This document shows positions 1 through 5,608 of a stretch of DNA of 6,698 bases, piece by piece. Below the pieces are notes generated by a model that saw nothing but the letters and a program-made list of their open reading frames with translations, was not told where the DNA came from and ran no database searches. A program made the position numbers and the translations under genes. Numbering within the stretch: the first letter of the stretch is position 1; every line of letters begins with the position of its first letter. The stretch is from Clostridia bacterium. Its GTDB lineage: Bacteria; Bacillota; Clostridia; UMGS1883. The stretch is taken from NCBI GenBank assembly GCA_021202495.1, contig JAJQCX010000107.1:1-6698 (forward strand), written 5' to 3'.

Positions 1-30
1 TACGACGTAGATGGCGAAAAAATCGCATAA
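1..30 (+). CDS. C-terminal end of an upstream gene (partial)
   Basis: The first frame reads YDVDGEKIA and then a TAA stop at 28-30; the 5' part lies outside the window. Nine residues are too few to name a family. The other two plus-strand frames stop at once or give an Arg/Lys-rich peptide, so this frame is the most protein-like. It has the same direction as the four-gene cluster downstream, but nearly 300 bases and a strong promoter separate them, so it is probably a separate unit. This call rests only on open frame and composition. Confidence 0.4.
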   Translation, partial: YDVDGEKIA

Positions 31-63
31 AGTGGGATGATTTTTAGTTAGATGGCAGCCCGC

Positions 64-84
64 GGCGGGGGGATAACCCCCGCC
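64..84. other. GC-rich hairpin, possible end of upstream transcript
   Basis: GGCGGGGG at 64-71 pairs perfectly with CCCCCGCC at 77-84 around a five-base GATAA loop. It sits about 35 bases after the stop of the partial upstream gene, where a terminator would be expected. No run of T follows on the plus strand and none is seen on the minus strand side, so a standard intrinsic terminator is not supported. It might act as an mRNA 3'-end stabiliser or pause hairpin. Confidence 0.4.
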
Positions 85-223
85 CGTAGACCCGAGGAAG
101 TGCGTAAGCGTTAATATCGTAACATAAAGTTTTAGATGATACGAGGTACTACAGTCGAAATTGCGATGGGGTGGGAGAAAATGTGAAAGAGTGGAAATAC
201 GTGGCGGGGCTGTGAGGTTGAAT

Positions 224-248
224 GGGGGATAAAAATGCGGGGGAATAA
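224..248. repeat. Direct repeat GGGGGATAA / GGGGGAATAA upstream of promoter
   Basis: GGGGGATAA at 224-232 is followed by GGGGGAATAA at 239-248, so the two copies start 15 bases apart and end 8 bases before the -35 box. Another GGGGGATAA lies inside the hairpin region at 68-76. Placement just upstream of a promoter driving a response regulator would fit an activator or autoregulation site. OmpR/PhoB-family proteins do bind direct repeats, although usually with about 11-base spacing, so function is speculative and the surrounding G-richness may explain the match. Confidence 0.3.
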
Positions 249-256
249 GATATTAC

Positions 257-285
257 TTGACAATCGGAGATTTTGTGGGTATAAT
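257..285 (+). promoter_or_regulatory. Housekeeping sigma-70/SigA promoter of the four-gene cluster
   Basis: TTGACA at 257-262 and TATAAT at 280-285 both match the consensus exactly and are separated by the optimal 17 bases. Transcription should begin near 291-292, giving a leader of about 33 bases before the lipoprotein start. An imperfect inverted repeat (ACAATC at 260-265 with GATTTTGT at 269-276) lies across the -35 box and spacer and could be an operator, but it is short and bulged. No terminator lies between this promoter and the end of the fourth gene, so it probably transcribes all four. Confidence 0.85.
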
Positions 286-308
286 GGTATTGTAAAATCG
301 GATAGTAT

Positions 309-315
309 GGGGTGA
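309..315 (+). promoter_or_regulatory. Ribosome binding site of the lipoprotein gene
   Basis: GGGGTGA (followed by TTT) matches the 16S anti-Shine-Dalgarno core and lies nine bases before the ATG at 325. It supports that start codon; the same GGGGTGA form is used by the response regulator gene. Confidence 0.75.
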
Positions 316-324
316 TTTTTTTAA

Positions 325-1023
325 ATGAAAAGGATTACGGCTTTGCTTTTGGCGGGGACGTTGGCGGTTTCGGCGGCGGGCTGCGGCAAGAGCGAGGATG
401 AGGAAATAAACGCGGAGGACATGACGGAGGCGACGTATTATGTGCCGGCGGAGGAGTTAAACGACGTCGACGACGACAGCGCGGAGGCAATCGGCGCAAA
501 GGCGGCGGTGGCTAAAATGATGGATACGTTCATTTCCGCCGACATGGACGCTATCAAGGAGGTTTTGGTCGACGAGGACGAGGAATATTTCAATTTCGAG
601 TATGACGACCAGGTGGAATTTTATAAGGAAATTTTCAGCCGCATTACCTATGAAATGCTCTATGTGAAGGAGCACGACGGGGTTTACGGCGTTATGACGA
701 AGACGACAGCGCCGGACATGACGGACATTATTGCGGAAATGTTTGTGGATATGATCGACATTGAAAACGCCGACGAACCGGAAACGCTGGCGGTGAGAGC
801 AAAGAACATGGAAAAGCTCAGGGAACGGCTCAATTCGGAGGACGAACCGGTTGACACGCGCGAGCAGACGCTTTACATTTACGTTGAATACGAGGACGGG
901 GAATTTATCCCGCGCTGCGATATGTATTTGGTGAACGAGCTGACGGGCGGATATGTTGAAATCTCAAGCGAAATAGTTTCGTCGCTGATGGAAACGAGCA
1001 GCGAAATGAGCGCATGGGAATAA
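325..1023 (+). CDS. Acidic extracytoplasmic lipoprotein, function unknown
   Basis: The 232-residue product begins MKRITALLLAGTLAVSAAGC, a short basic start, a hydrophobic stretch and a lipobox with AAG before Cys20. It should therefore be lipidated at Cys20 by the Lgt/Lsp route and tethered to the outer face of the membrane. The mature part is very acidic: about 58 Asp/Glu against 17 Lys/Arg by hand count over the whole protein. Residues 23-50 are a disordered-looking acidic linker. From about residue 58 to 225 helices alternate with beta-like stretches (VKEHDGVYGVMTKTT, QTLYIYVEYEDGEF), which recalls small NTF2-like lipoproteins, but I cannot name a family. It is first in a transcript with a response regulator, a sensor kinase and a secreted repeat protein. 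It may assist or be controlled by that two-component system (inference). Start chosen from the binding site at 309-315. Confidence 0.85.
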   Translation: MKRITALLLAGTLAVSAAGCGKSEDEEINAEDMTEATYYVPAEELNDVDDDSAEAIGAKAAVAKMMDTFISADMDAIKEVLVDEDEEYFNFEYDDQVEFYKEIFSRITYEMLYVKEHDGVYGVMTKTTAPDMTDIIAEMFVDMIDIENADEPETLAVRAKNMEKLRERLNSEDEPVDTREQTLYIYVEYEDGEFIPRCDMYLVNELTGGYVEISSEIVSSLMETSSEMSAWE

Positions 1024-1050
1024 ATAGGGAATAATAAAATATAATAAACA

Positions 1051-1059
1051 GAGGGGTGA
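1051..1059 (+). promoter_or_regulatory. Ribosome binding site deciding the regulator start
   Basis: GAGGGGTGA is a strong Shine-Dalgarno match five bases before the ATG at 1065. An in-frame GTG at 1056 lies inside this same motif and so would lack its own binding site. This is why the start is placed at 1065 rather than 1056. Confidence 0.7.
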
Positions 1060-1064
1060 ATGAA

Positions 1065-1757
1065 ATGGGCGCGACAGACGCGAAGGCGCGCATTTTGGTG
1101 GTGGACGATGAATATCGTATGCGCAGGCTTATAAAGGACTTTCTTGAGGTGAACGGCTACAGCGTGATGGAGGCTGCCGACGGCGAGGAGGCGCTGCACG
1201 TTTTTTATCAGAATAAGGATATTGACCTTATTGTGCTCGACGTGATGCTTCCAAAGCAAAACGGGATTGACGTTTTAATGGAGATAAGAAAAACGTCGCA
1301 TGTGCCGGTTATCATTTTGACGGCGCGTTCTCAGGAAAACGACGAGCTGATGGGCTATAACGTGGGGGCTGACCAATACATAACAAAGCCGTCCAGCCCA
1401 AAGGTTTTGGTGGCAAGGGTTGAGGCGCTGCTTCGCCGCACAATGCCGCAGATGAGCGACGTTATCGAGGTGGGCGAGGTCAAGATTGACAAAAACGCAC
1501 ATTCGGTATATGTGGCAAACGAGGAAGTGTATTTGAGCGTCAAGGAGTTTGATTTGCTTTTGTATTTGGCGGAAAATCACGGGATAACGCTCTCACGCGA
1601 GCGCATTTTGGACAACGTGTGGGATTATGCCTATTACGGCGACGCGAGGACGATTGACACGCACATTACAAAGCTTCGGAAAAAGCTCGGCAAGTGCGAG
1701 TCGTATTTGACGACAAAGCGCGGAGTGGGCTACAGATTTGAGGCTGATAAGGCATGA
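1065..1757 (+). CDS. OmpR/PhoB-family response regulator
   Basis: The 230-residue product has a receiver domain (about 9-125) and a C-terminal winged-helix DNA-binding domain (about 133-226). The receiver shows the acidic pair D14-D15, phosphoacceptor D59 in LIVLDVMLP, T86 and K108, so it should be phosphorylated normally. The output domain carries the family signature LSVKEFDLLLYL (157-168), the recognition helix region RTIDTHITKLRKKL (195-208) and the wing motif RGVGYRF (219-225). Length is normal. Its stop overlaps the kinase start by four bases, so the kinase is almost certainly its partner. Residues on the usual dimerisation face differ from PhoB (E94, N99, Q104, S110, V114, E120). It is probably a transcription factor; its targets are unknown but may include its own promoter. 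I give no gene symbol because several regulators of this type exist per genome. Confidence 0.95.
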   Translation: MGATDAKARILVVDDEYRMRRLIKDFLEVNGYSVMEAADGEEALHVFYQNKDIDLIVLDVMLPKQNGIDVLMEIRKTSHVPVIILTARSQENDELMGYNVGADQYITKPSSPKVLVARVEALLRRTMPQMSDVIEVGEVKIDKNAHSVYVANEEVYLSVKEFDLLLYLAENHGITLSRERILDNVWDYAYYGDARTIDTHITKLRKKLGKCESYLTTKRGVGYRFEADKA

Positions 1758-3466
1758 GAAAAAAGGAAAGGACGCGTAAAACGTCGCTTGCGATGACGCT
1801 GATAATTCTCTTTTCCACAATTTTGATTGCGGTTGTAGTATTGAATCTTGCCATAAACGCGCTGCTTTTGGAAAGAGTGTACGTTCAAAACAAGATTGCG
1901 GCGATGGTCAATTTTTACGAAGAGCTTTCCGTGGCGGAGGACTTGGACGAGACGGTCAGGGCGAGGATTTCATATGACAATATGCGCGTGTTCATATGGG
2001 ATGAAGACGGGGAATTGATTGTCGATTCAATCCCGATGACGCCCATTACCTCGGAAATTTGGACGGAAGCCAATAAGCCGAGTGATGAAAAAAAGCCGGG
2101 CGGAAACAATCCCGGCGGGAATAAGCCCGAAGGAGACAATCCGCAGGGCGAGGGCGGCAGAGAACGCGGGGAAGGCTCGACCGAGCCGCCGGAGCCCAAG
2201 GAGCGTCCGACGGAAAGAAAGCAGCCCGAGGTCTCCGACGGAATGTCGGGCGGGGAGCGAGACGATCTTGACGAAAGCAAGCGCAGAAGCGAAATGCTGA
2301 TTTTCGATTTGGAGGTAAACGAGGATTATATAATCAAGCAAACCGACGATTATTCGGTCATTTCCTTTTCCGATTTCAGCAGCACGGACAGCTACAGCTT
2401 GTATTTGCGCGGGTATTTTGAGGACGGGAAAAAGGTTTTGCTGCAAAATCCCGTTTCGCCGGTCAAGGAGTCGGCGGCGATTTCGACTTCACTTTCGCTC
2501 GTGGTGGGCGTGATTATGCTCATTTTGGGAATAATCATCGTTTCGCTTGTTTCGGGAAGGATTGCAAAGCCTGTTAAGGAAATGTCGAAAATGGCGCTTG
2601 CGATGTGCAATCTCGACTTTTCAAAGAAATACGCGGGGAAGAGAACAGATGAAATAGGCGAGCTGGGACGCGCGATAAACGAGCTGAGCTCAAAGCTTGA
2701 GGCGACGATAGACGAGCTTTATGAAAAAAATGAACGTCTGCGGGCGGACAACGAGCTGAAAAGCCAAATTGACACAATGCGCAAGGAATTTATCGCGAAT
2801 GCGTCGCACGAGCTGAAAACGCCGGTGGCGCTCATCTCCGGCTATGCGGAGGGACTGCGCGACAACGTGGCGTCGGATGAAGAGACGCGCCGTATGTATA
2901 CGGACGTTATCATCGACGAGACGGAGAAGATGGACAATATTATTCATCAAATGCTCGATTTGATGGAAATCGAGGGCACGGAGCGGGAAGCGTCATATGA
3001 AAAAATTTCGATGAAGGACTTGGCGGAGGACGTTATTTCCTCATGCAGCGTCCTGGCGGAAAATGAAAATGTGAATGTGAAGCTTGAATGCTCGGGTGAG
3101 GTTGTGGTGAAGGGCGAATACTGGCGCATATATCAGGCGGTGATGAACTACCTGACAAATGCCTTGAACCACGTTGACGACAAGAAGGACGTTGTCGTGA
3201 CGCTGAAGGAGGACGGCGGGGAGGTTTACCTCGGAGTTTACAACAGCGGCGGCAGCATTCCCCAAGAGGAAACGGAAAAAATCTGGGAAAGATTTTACAA
3301 GGTTGACAAGGCGCGTACACGTGAATACGGCGGTACGGGGCTGGGGCTTTCCATCGTAAAATCAATAGTTAAAAATCACGGCGGAAAATGCGGCGTGGTT
3401 AATCATCCGCAGGGCGTGGAATTTTACTTCACGCTGCCGAGCGGTGAAGACGGCGAACAGCTTTGA
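1754..3466 (+). CDS. Membrane sensor histidine kinase with Pro/Gly/Glu-rich extracellular insert
   Basis: The 570-residue product has a first membrane helix (about 12-39), an extracellular sensor part (about 40-242), a second membrane helix (about 246-268), a HAMP linker (about 265-320), a dimerisation domain with phosphoacceptor H352 in SHELKTP (351-357), and an ATP-binding domain (about 440-563). The latter has the N box N465/N469, an F box around F514 and the G2 box GGTGLGL (526-532). The G1 box reads VYNSGG, with Asn497 where many kinases have Asp; I recall this from related clostridial kinases. It phosphorylates the regulator encoded just upstream, with which it overlaps by ATGA; no strong binding site precedes it, so translation is probably coupled. 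Residues 107-175 are a low-complexity insert rich in Pro, Gly, Glu and Arg. The signal sensed is unknown. The closest description is a VanS/PhoR-like clostridial kinase. Confidence 0.95.
   Translation: MRKKERTRKTSLAMTLIILFSTILIAVVVLNLAINALLLERVYVQNKIAAMVNFYEELSVAEDLDETVRARISYDNMRVFIWDEDGELIVDSIPMTPITSEIWTEANKPSDEKKPGGNNPGGNKPEGDNPQGEGGRERGEGSTEPPEPKERPTERKQPEVSDGMSGGERDDLDESKRRSEMLIFDLEVNEDYIIKQTDDYSVISFSDFSSTDSYSLYLRGYFEDGKKVLLQNPVSPVKESAAISTSLSLVVGVIMLILGIIIVSLVSGRIAKPVKEMSKMALAMCNLDFSKKYAGKRTDEIGELGRAINELSSKLEATIDELYEKNERLRADNELKSQIDTMRKEFIANASHELKTPVALISGYAEGLRDNVASDEETRRMYTDVIIDETEKMDNIIHQMLDLMEIEGTEREASYEKISMKDLAEDVISSCSVLAENENVNVKLECSGEVVVKGEYWRIYQAVMNYLTNALNHVDDKKDVVVTLKEDGGEVYLGVYNSGGSIPQEETEKIWERFYKVDKARTREYGGTGLGLSIVKSIVKNHGGKCGVVNHPQGVEFYFTLPSGEDGEQL
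2096..2155 (+). repeat. Four degenerate 15-base repeats coding PxGxx
   Basis: Within the kinase insert, residues 115-134 read as four five-residue units: PGGNN, PGGNK, PEGDN and PQGEG. The matching DNA units are 15 bases each and visibly diverged, so the tract is not a perfect slippage repeat now, though it may have arisen by repeat expansion. It lies in the extracellular half of the kinase, between the two membrane helices. Confidence 0.7.
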
Positions 3467-3473
3467 AAGGGGT
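3466..3473 (+). promoter_or_regulatory. Ribosome binding site deciding the repeat-protein start
   Basis: AAAGGGGT begins at the last base of the kinase stop codon and lies nine bases before the ATG at 3483. An earlier in-frame ATG at 3444 sits inside the kinase gene and would put 13 polar residues ahead of the signal peptide, so 3483 is preferred. Confidence 0.7.
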
Positions 3474-3482
3474 AATTTGATT

Positions 3483-4313
3483 ATGTGGAAGAAAATTTTG
3501 ATTTGTATGGCGCTGTGCGTGTGCCTTTTGGGGGCGCTTTCGGTTTGCGCGGAGGAGACGGTTGACTTTTCGTCCTTCGTAAACGCGGACGGCGCGGCGG
3601 TTATTCCCTCCGAAATAAACGGGGAGGCGGTTACGACAATTCCCGAAAAGGCGTTTATGAACAATACTGACTTGAAGACGGTCATTATTCCGTCGAGCGT
3701 CACGAGCATTTCGGCGTATGCGTTTTCGGGATGCACAAATCTTACAAGCGTAACTTTTTCGGAAAATATTACGACAATCGGCATAAACGCGTTCAGCAAG
3801 TGTACGGCGCTTGAAAGGCTCGACAATATGCCGTCGGCGCTCGAGAGCGTTGCGGAATACTCATTCATGAGCTGCACGGCGTTAAAAAGCGTTGTGTTCG
3901 GGGAAAATCTGAAATCAATCGGCTTTGCGGCGTTCGCGTCGTGCAAGGACTTGGAATATGTCTATTTTCCCGCAAGCGTTGAAAACATTGCCTCGTCGGC
4001 GTTTGTCGGATGCGCGAGCCTGACCGCGGTTGATTTGCCCGAAAAGCTCATTCGCCTTAACAGCGACACATTTGCCGGCTGCACAAGCCTTAAGACAATT
4101 ATAGTTCGCGGCATGGAAACAACGGTGAGCACAAGTGCGGTTTCGTCGCCCGCAGAGGTTGACATATACGTTCCGCTCAATTCGGCGGCATATGCTTCGC
4201 TCACGGAAACGGAAGGCAAGTTCCATTCGGTGCTGACGATTGAAACACTGCCCGCACTGACGCCGCTGCATTTGCCCGAGGAAACACCGGCGGAGGAGAC
4301 GCCTCAGGTTTAA
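3483..4313 (+). CDS. Secreted BspA-type leucine-rich repeat protein
   Basis: The 276-residue product starts with a type I signal peptide (MWKKILICMALCVCLLGALS...), with likely cleavage after VCA at residue 23. It then has seven leucine-rich units of the BspA/Treponema pallidum type (LRR_5) with the pattern AF..C..L..V..P..V..I. The key Phe residues are 58, 81, 104, 128, 151, 174 and 197, a 23-residue period with one 24. Cys follows three residues after Phe in six of the seven (84, 107, 131, 154, 177, 200). A non-repeat tail (about 208-276) ends in the acidic Pro-rich ETPAEETPQV. No LPXTG motif, cell-wall binding repeats or C-terminal membrane helix is present, so it may be released or held by protein contacts. 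Such repeats usually mediate protein or surface binding. It lies 16 bases after the kinase stop in the same transcript, so it may be a partner or a target of the two-component system (inference). Confidence 0.9.
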   Translation: MWKKILICMALCVCLLGALSVCAEETVDFSSFVNADGAAVIPSEINGEAVTTIPEKAFMNNTDLKTVIIPSSVTSISAYAFSGCTNLTSVTFSENITTIGINAFSKCTALERLDNMPSALESVAEYSFMSCTALKSVVFGENLKSIGFAAFASCKDLEYVYFPASVENIASSAFVGCASLTAVDLPEKLIRLNSDTFAGCTSLKTIIVRGMETTVSTSAVSSPAEVDIYVPLNSAAYASLTETEGKFHSVLTIETLPALTPLHLPEETPAEETPQV

Positions 4314-4327
4314 TTATTAAAAAAGTG

Positions 4328-4377
4328 AAAACTCACGAAACGAAATTCGGCGATTGAATTTCATTTCGTGAGTTTTT
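4328..4377 (+). terminator. Intrinsic terminator of the four-gene cluster (probably bidirectional)
   Basis: The arms at 4328-4347 and 4357-4376 pair over 20 positions with a single C-A mismatch (4341/4363), around a nine-base loop. The 3' arm ends in TTTTT (4373-4377). It begins 14 bases after the stop of the repeat-protein gene. The opposite strand also has a T-rich flank after the hairpin, so it can back up termination of serA transcripts coming from the right. Confidence 0.85.
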
Positions 4378-4389
4378 GCGTTGAGGCAG

Positions 4390-4421
4390 AAAACCGCAGC
4401 CCTAATTTGGGCTGCGGTTTT
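4390..4421 (-). terminator. Intrinsic terminator of the serC-serA operon
   Basis: AAAACCGCAGCCC (4390-4402) and GGGCTGCGGTTTT (4409-4421) form a perfect 13-bp stem with a six-base loop. On the minus strand it ends in TTTT and lies 14 bases after the serA stop. The A/T ends are symmetrical, so it could also act on plus-strand transcripts that pass the first hairpin. Confidence 0.85.
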
Positions 4422-4435
4422 GAGAAAATAAAAAT

Positions 4436-5593
4436 TTACTTATTTATAATTCTGACTTTTATAACGCCGGGGATGGAGCGGATGGCGTTGGCGGTGGCTT
4501 CGTCCGCCTTGCCGTCAAGCGTCAGGAGGGTGTAGGCGTAGTCGCCTTTGTTGGCGTTGACCATATTGTCGATATTTATTCCCTTGTCCGCAACGGCGCC
4601 GGCGATGGCGGCGATTGAGGCGGGAATGTTTTTGTTTATGACGCAAATTCTGTCCTTGCCGTTGTCGGCAATTGAGCACGCGGGGAAATTGACGGAATTT
4701 GTGATGTTGCCGTTTTCGATGTAGTCCATCATTTCGGAGGCTGCCATAACAGCGCAGTTGTCCTCGGCTTCGGGTGTGGACGCGCCAAGGTGGGGAAGAG
4801 GAATGACGTTCTCCGCGCCGATGAGCTCGTCCGACGGGAAATCGGTGAGGTATTTCGCAACTTTGCCGGAGGCGATTGCCTCTTTAATCGCCGCGTTATC
4901 CGCAAGCTCTCCGCGGGCGAGGTTCAAGATGCGGACGCCGTCTTTGCATTTTGCGAGGTTTTCAGATCCTATCATGCCGCGCGTTGAGGGATTGAGCGGA
5001 ACGTGGATTGTGATATAGTCGGAATTTGCGAAAATGTCGTCAAGATTTGCGGTGTAGGAAACGGCGCTTTTGAGCGTTACGGCGCCTTTGACCGAAAGGA
5101 AGGGATCGTAGCCGATGACCTTCATGCCGAGATCTACCGCGGCGTTGGCAACTAAAACGCCGATTGCGCCGAGACCGATTACACCCAATGTTTTGCCCGA
5201 AATTTCGGGACCGACAAATTTGCTCTTTCCCTTTTCAACCGCGGGAGCGACGTTTTCGGTGAGCGACTGTGCCCAGATGCTGCCGCCGATGATGTCGCGC
5301 GAGGCGAGGAAGAGCGACGCCAAAACGAGCTCCTTAACAGCGTTTGCGTTTGCGCCGGGGGTGTTGAAAACAACGATGCCCTTTTTGCTGCATTTGTCGA
5401 GCGGAATGTTATTGACGCCCGCGCCGCAGCGCGCAACGGCGAGAAGCGACTCCGGCAGTTCCATGTCGTGCATTTTGAAGCTGCGAAGGAGAATGCCGTC
5501 GGGGTTTTCGCAGTTATCGGAATAGGTGTATTTATCGGTGAGGGTATTAAGCCCCACGGGGGAAATTTTATTTAATGTCAGAATGTTGTACAA
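4436..5593 (-). CDS. serA: D-3-phosphoglycerate dehydrogenase, TTG start
   Basis: SerA oxidises 3-phosphoglycerate to 3-phosphohydroxypyruvate with NAD, the first step of serine synthesis in the cytoplasm. The 385-residue product shows the NAD-binding GLGAIG (140-145) with the acidic D163 after the second strand, catalytic R227 in NLARGEL, an acidic pair D255/E256 as the likely catalytic acid, and H268 in PLPHLGAS. The substrate-side motif GAGVNN is at 57-62. Residues about 315-385 form a C-terminal ACT domain, which in this family commonly mediates serine feedback. The length fits the short ACT-containing clostridial type. The start is a TTG whose product begins (M)YNILTLNKIS, nine bases after AAAGGA; a longer frame to 5758 runs inside serC and has no family-like residues. 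It lies 13 bases after serC and is followed by a terminator. Confidence 0.95.
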   Translation of the reverse strand: MYNILTLNKISPVGLNTLTDKYTYSDNCENPDGILLRSFKMHDMELPESLLAVARCGAGVNNIPLDKCSKKGIVVFNTPGANANAVKELVLASLFLASRDIIGGSIWAQSLTENVAPAVEKGKSKFVGPEISGKTLGVIGLGAIGVLVANAAVDLGMKVIGYDPFLSVKGAVTLKSAVSYTANLDDIFANSDYITIHVPLNPSTRGMIGSENLAKCKDGVRILNLARGELADNAAIKEAIASGKVAKYLTDFPSDELIGAENVIPLPHLGASTPEAEDNCAVMAASEMMDYIENGNITNSVNFPACSIADNGKDRICVINKNIPASIAAIAGAVADKGINIDNMVNANKGDYAYTLLTLDGKADEATANAIRSIPGVIKVRIINK

Positions 5594-5602
5594 TGAAATC
5601 AG

Positions 5603-5608
5603 TCCTTT
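5603..5608 (-). promoter_or_regulatory. Ribosome binding site of serA overlapping the serC stop
   Basis: On the minus strand AAAGGA overlaps the serC TAA stop and lies nine bases before the TTG at 5593-5591. No ATG or GTG is in frame at a suitable distance, and the CTG two codons after the binding site is too close. This supports the TTG start and suggests translational coupling with serC. Confidence 0.65.

Larger units (their letters stand above)
31..256. other. Non-coding stretch upstream of the cluster promoter
   Basis: No open frame with a credible ribosome binding site was found on either strand. The stretch contains a GC-rich hairpin (64-84), a C-poor G-rich tract (about 161-250) and two direct repeats next to the promoter. 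It would not be transcribed from the promoter at 257-285, so it is not the leader of the downstream cluster. I recognise no riboswitch or known small RNA in it. It could hold a regulator binding region, the 3' untranslated part of the upstream gene, or a decayed gene. Confidence 0.5.

Noticed and set aside
136..186. Sixteen-codon open frame starting ATGATACGAGGT
   Set aside because: No Shine-Dalgarno sequence precedes it and no promoter is seen upstream; a frame this short is expected by chance.
168..243. G-quadruplex in the G-rich upstream tract
   Set aside because: The G runs are separated by loops of more than ten bases in places, beyond the usual limit for a stable quadruplex.
31..324. 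Riboswitch or T-box leader before the lipoprotein gene
   Set aside because: The consensus promoter leaves a leader of only about 33 bases, too short for a riboswitch, and no terminator/antiterminator pair is visible.
1040..1045. TATAAT between the lipoprotein and regulator genes as an internal promoter
   Set aside because: No -35-like box lies 16-18 bases upstream, the region is simply A/T-rich, and a start there would fall within the ribosome binding site.
1056..1064. GTG start for the response regulator
   Set aside because: The GTG is part of the ribosome binding site itself; the ATG at 1065 is correctly spaced.
2082..2300. Plus-strand open frame inside the kinase insert
   Set aside because: It is out of frame with a gene that has full family evidence; its Arg/Ala/Glu-rich product is a by-product of the low-complexity DNA.
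3444..3482. Earlier ATG for the leucine-rich repeat protein
   Set aside because: It lies inside the kinase gene and would place polar residues before the signal peptide; the ATG at 3483 has a well-spaced AAAGGGG.
3362..3946. 194-residue minus-strand open frame opposite the kinase end and repeat protein
   Set aside because: The reading mirrors the codon pattern of the repeat gene, has no ribosome binding site that I can see, and shows no recognisable motif. The same holds for the other antisense frames across the regulator, kinase and serine genes.
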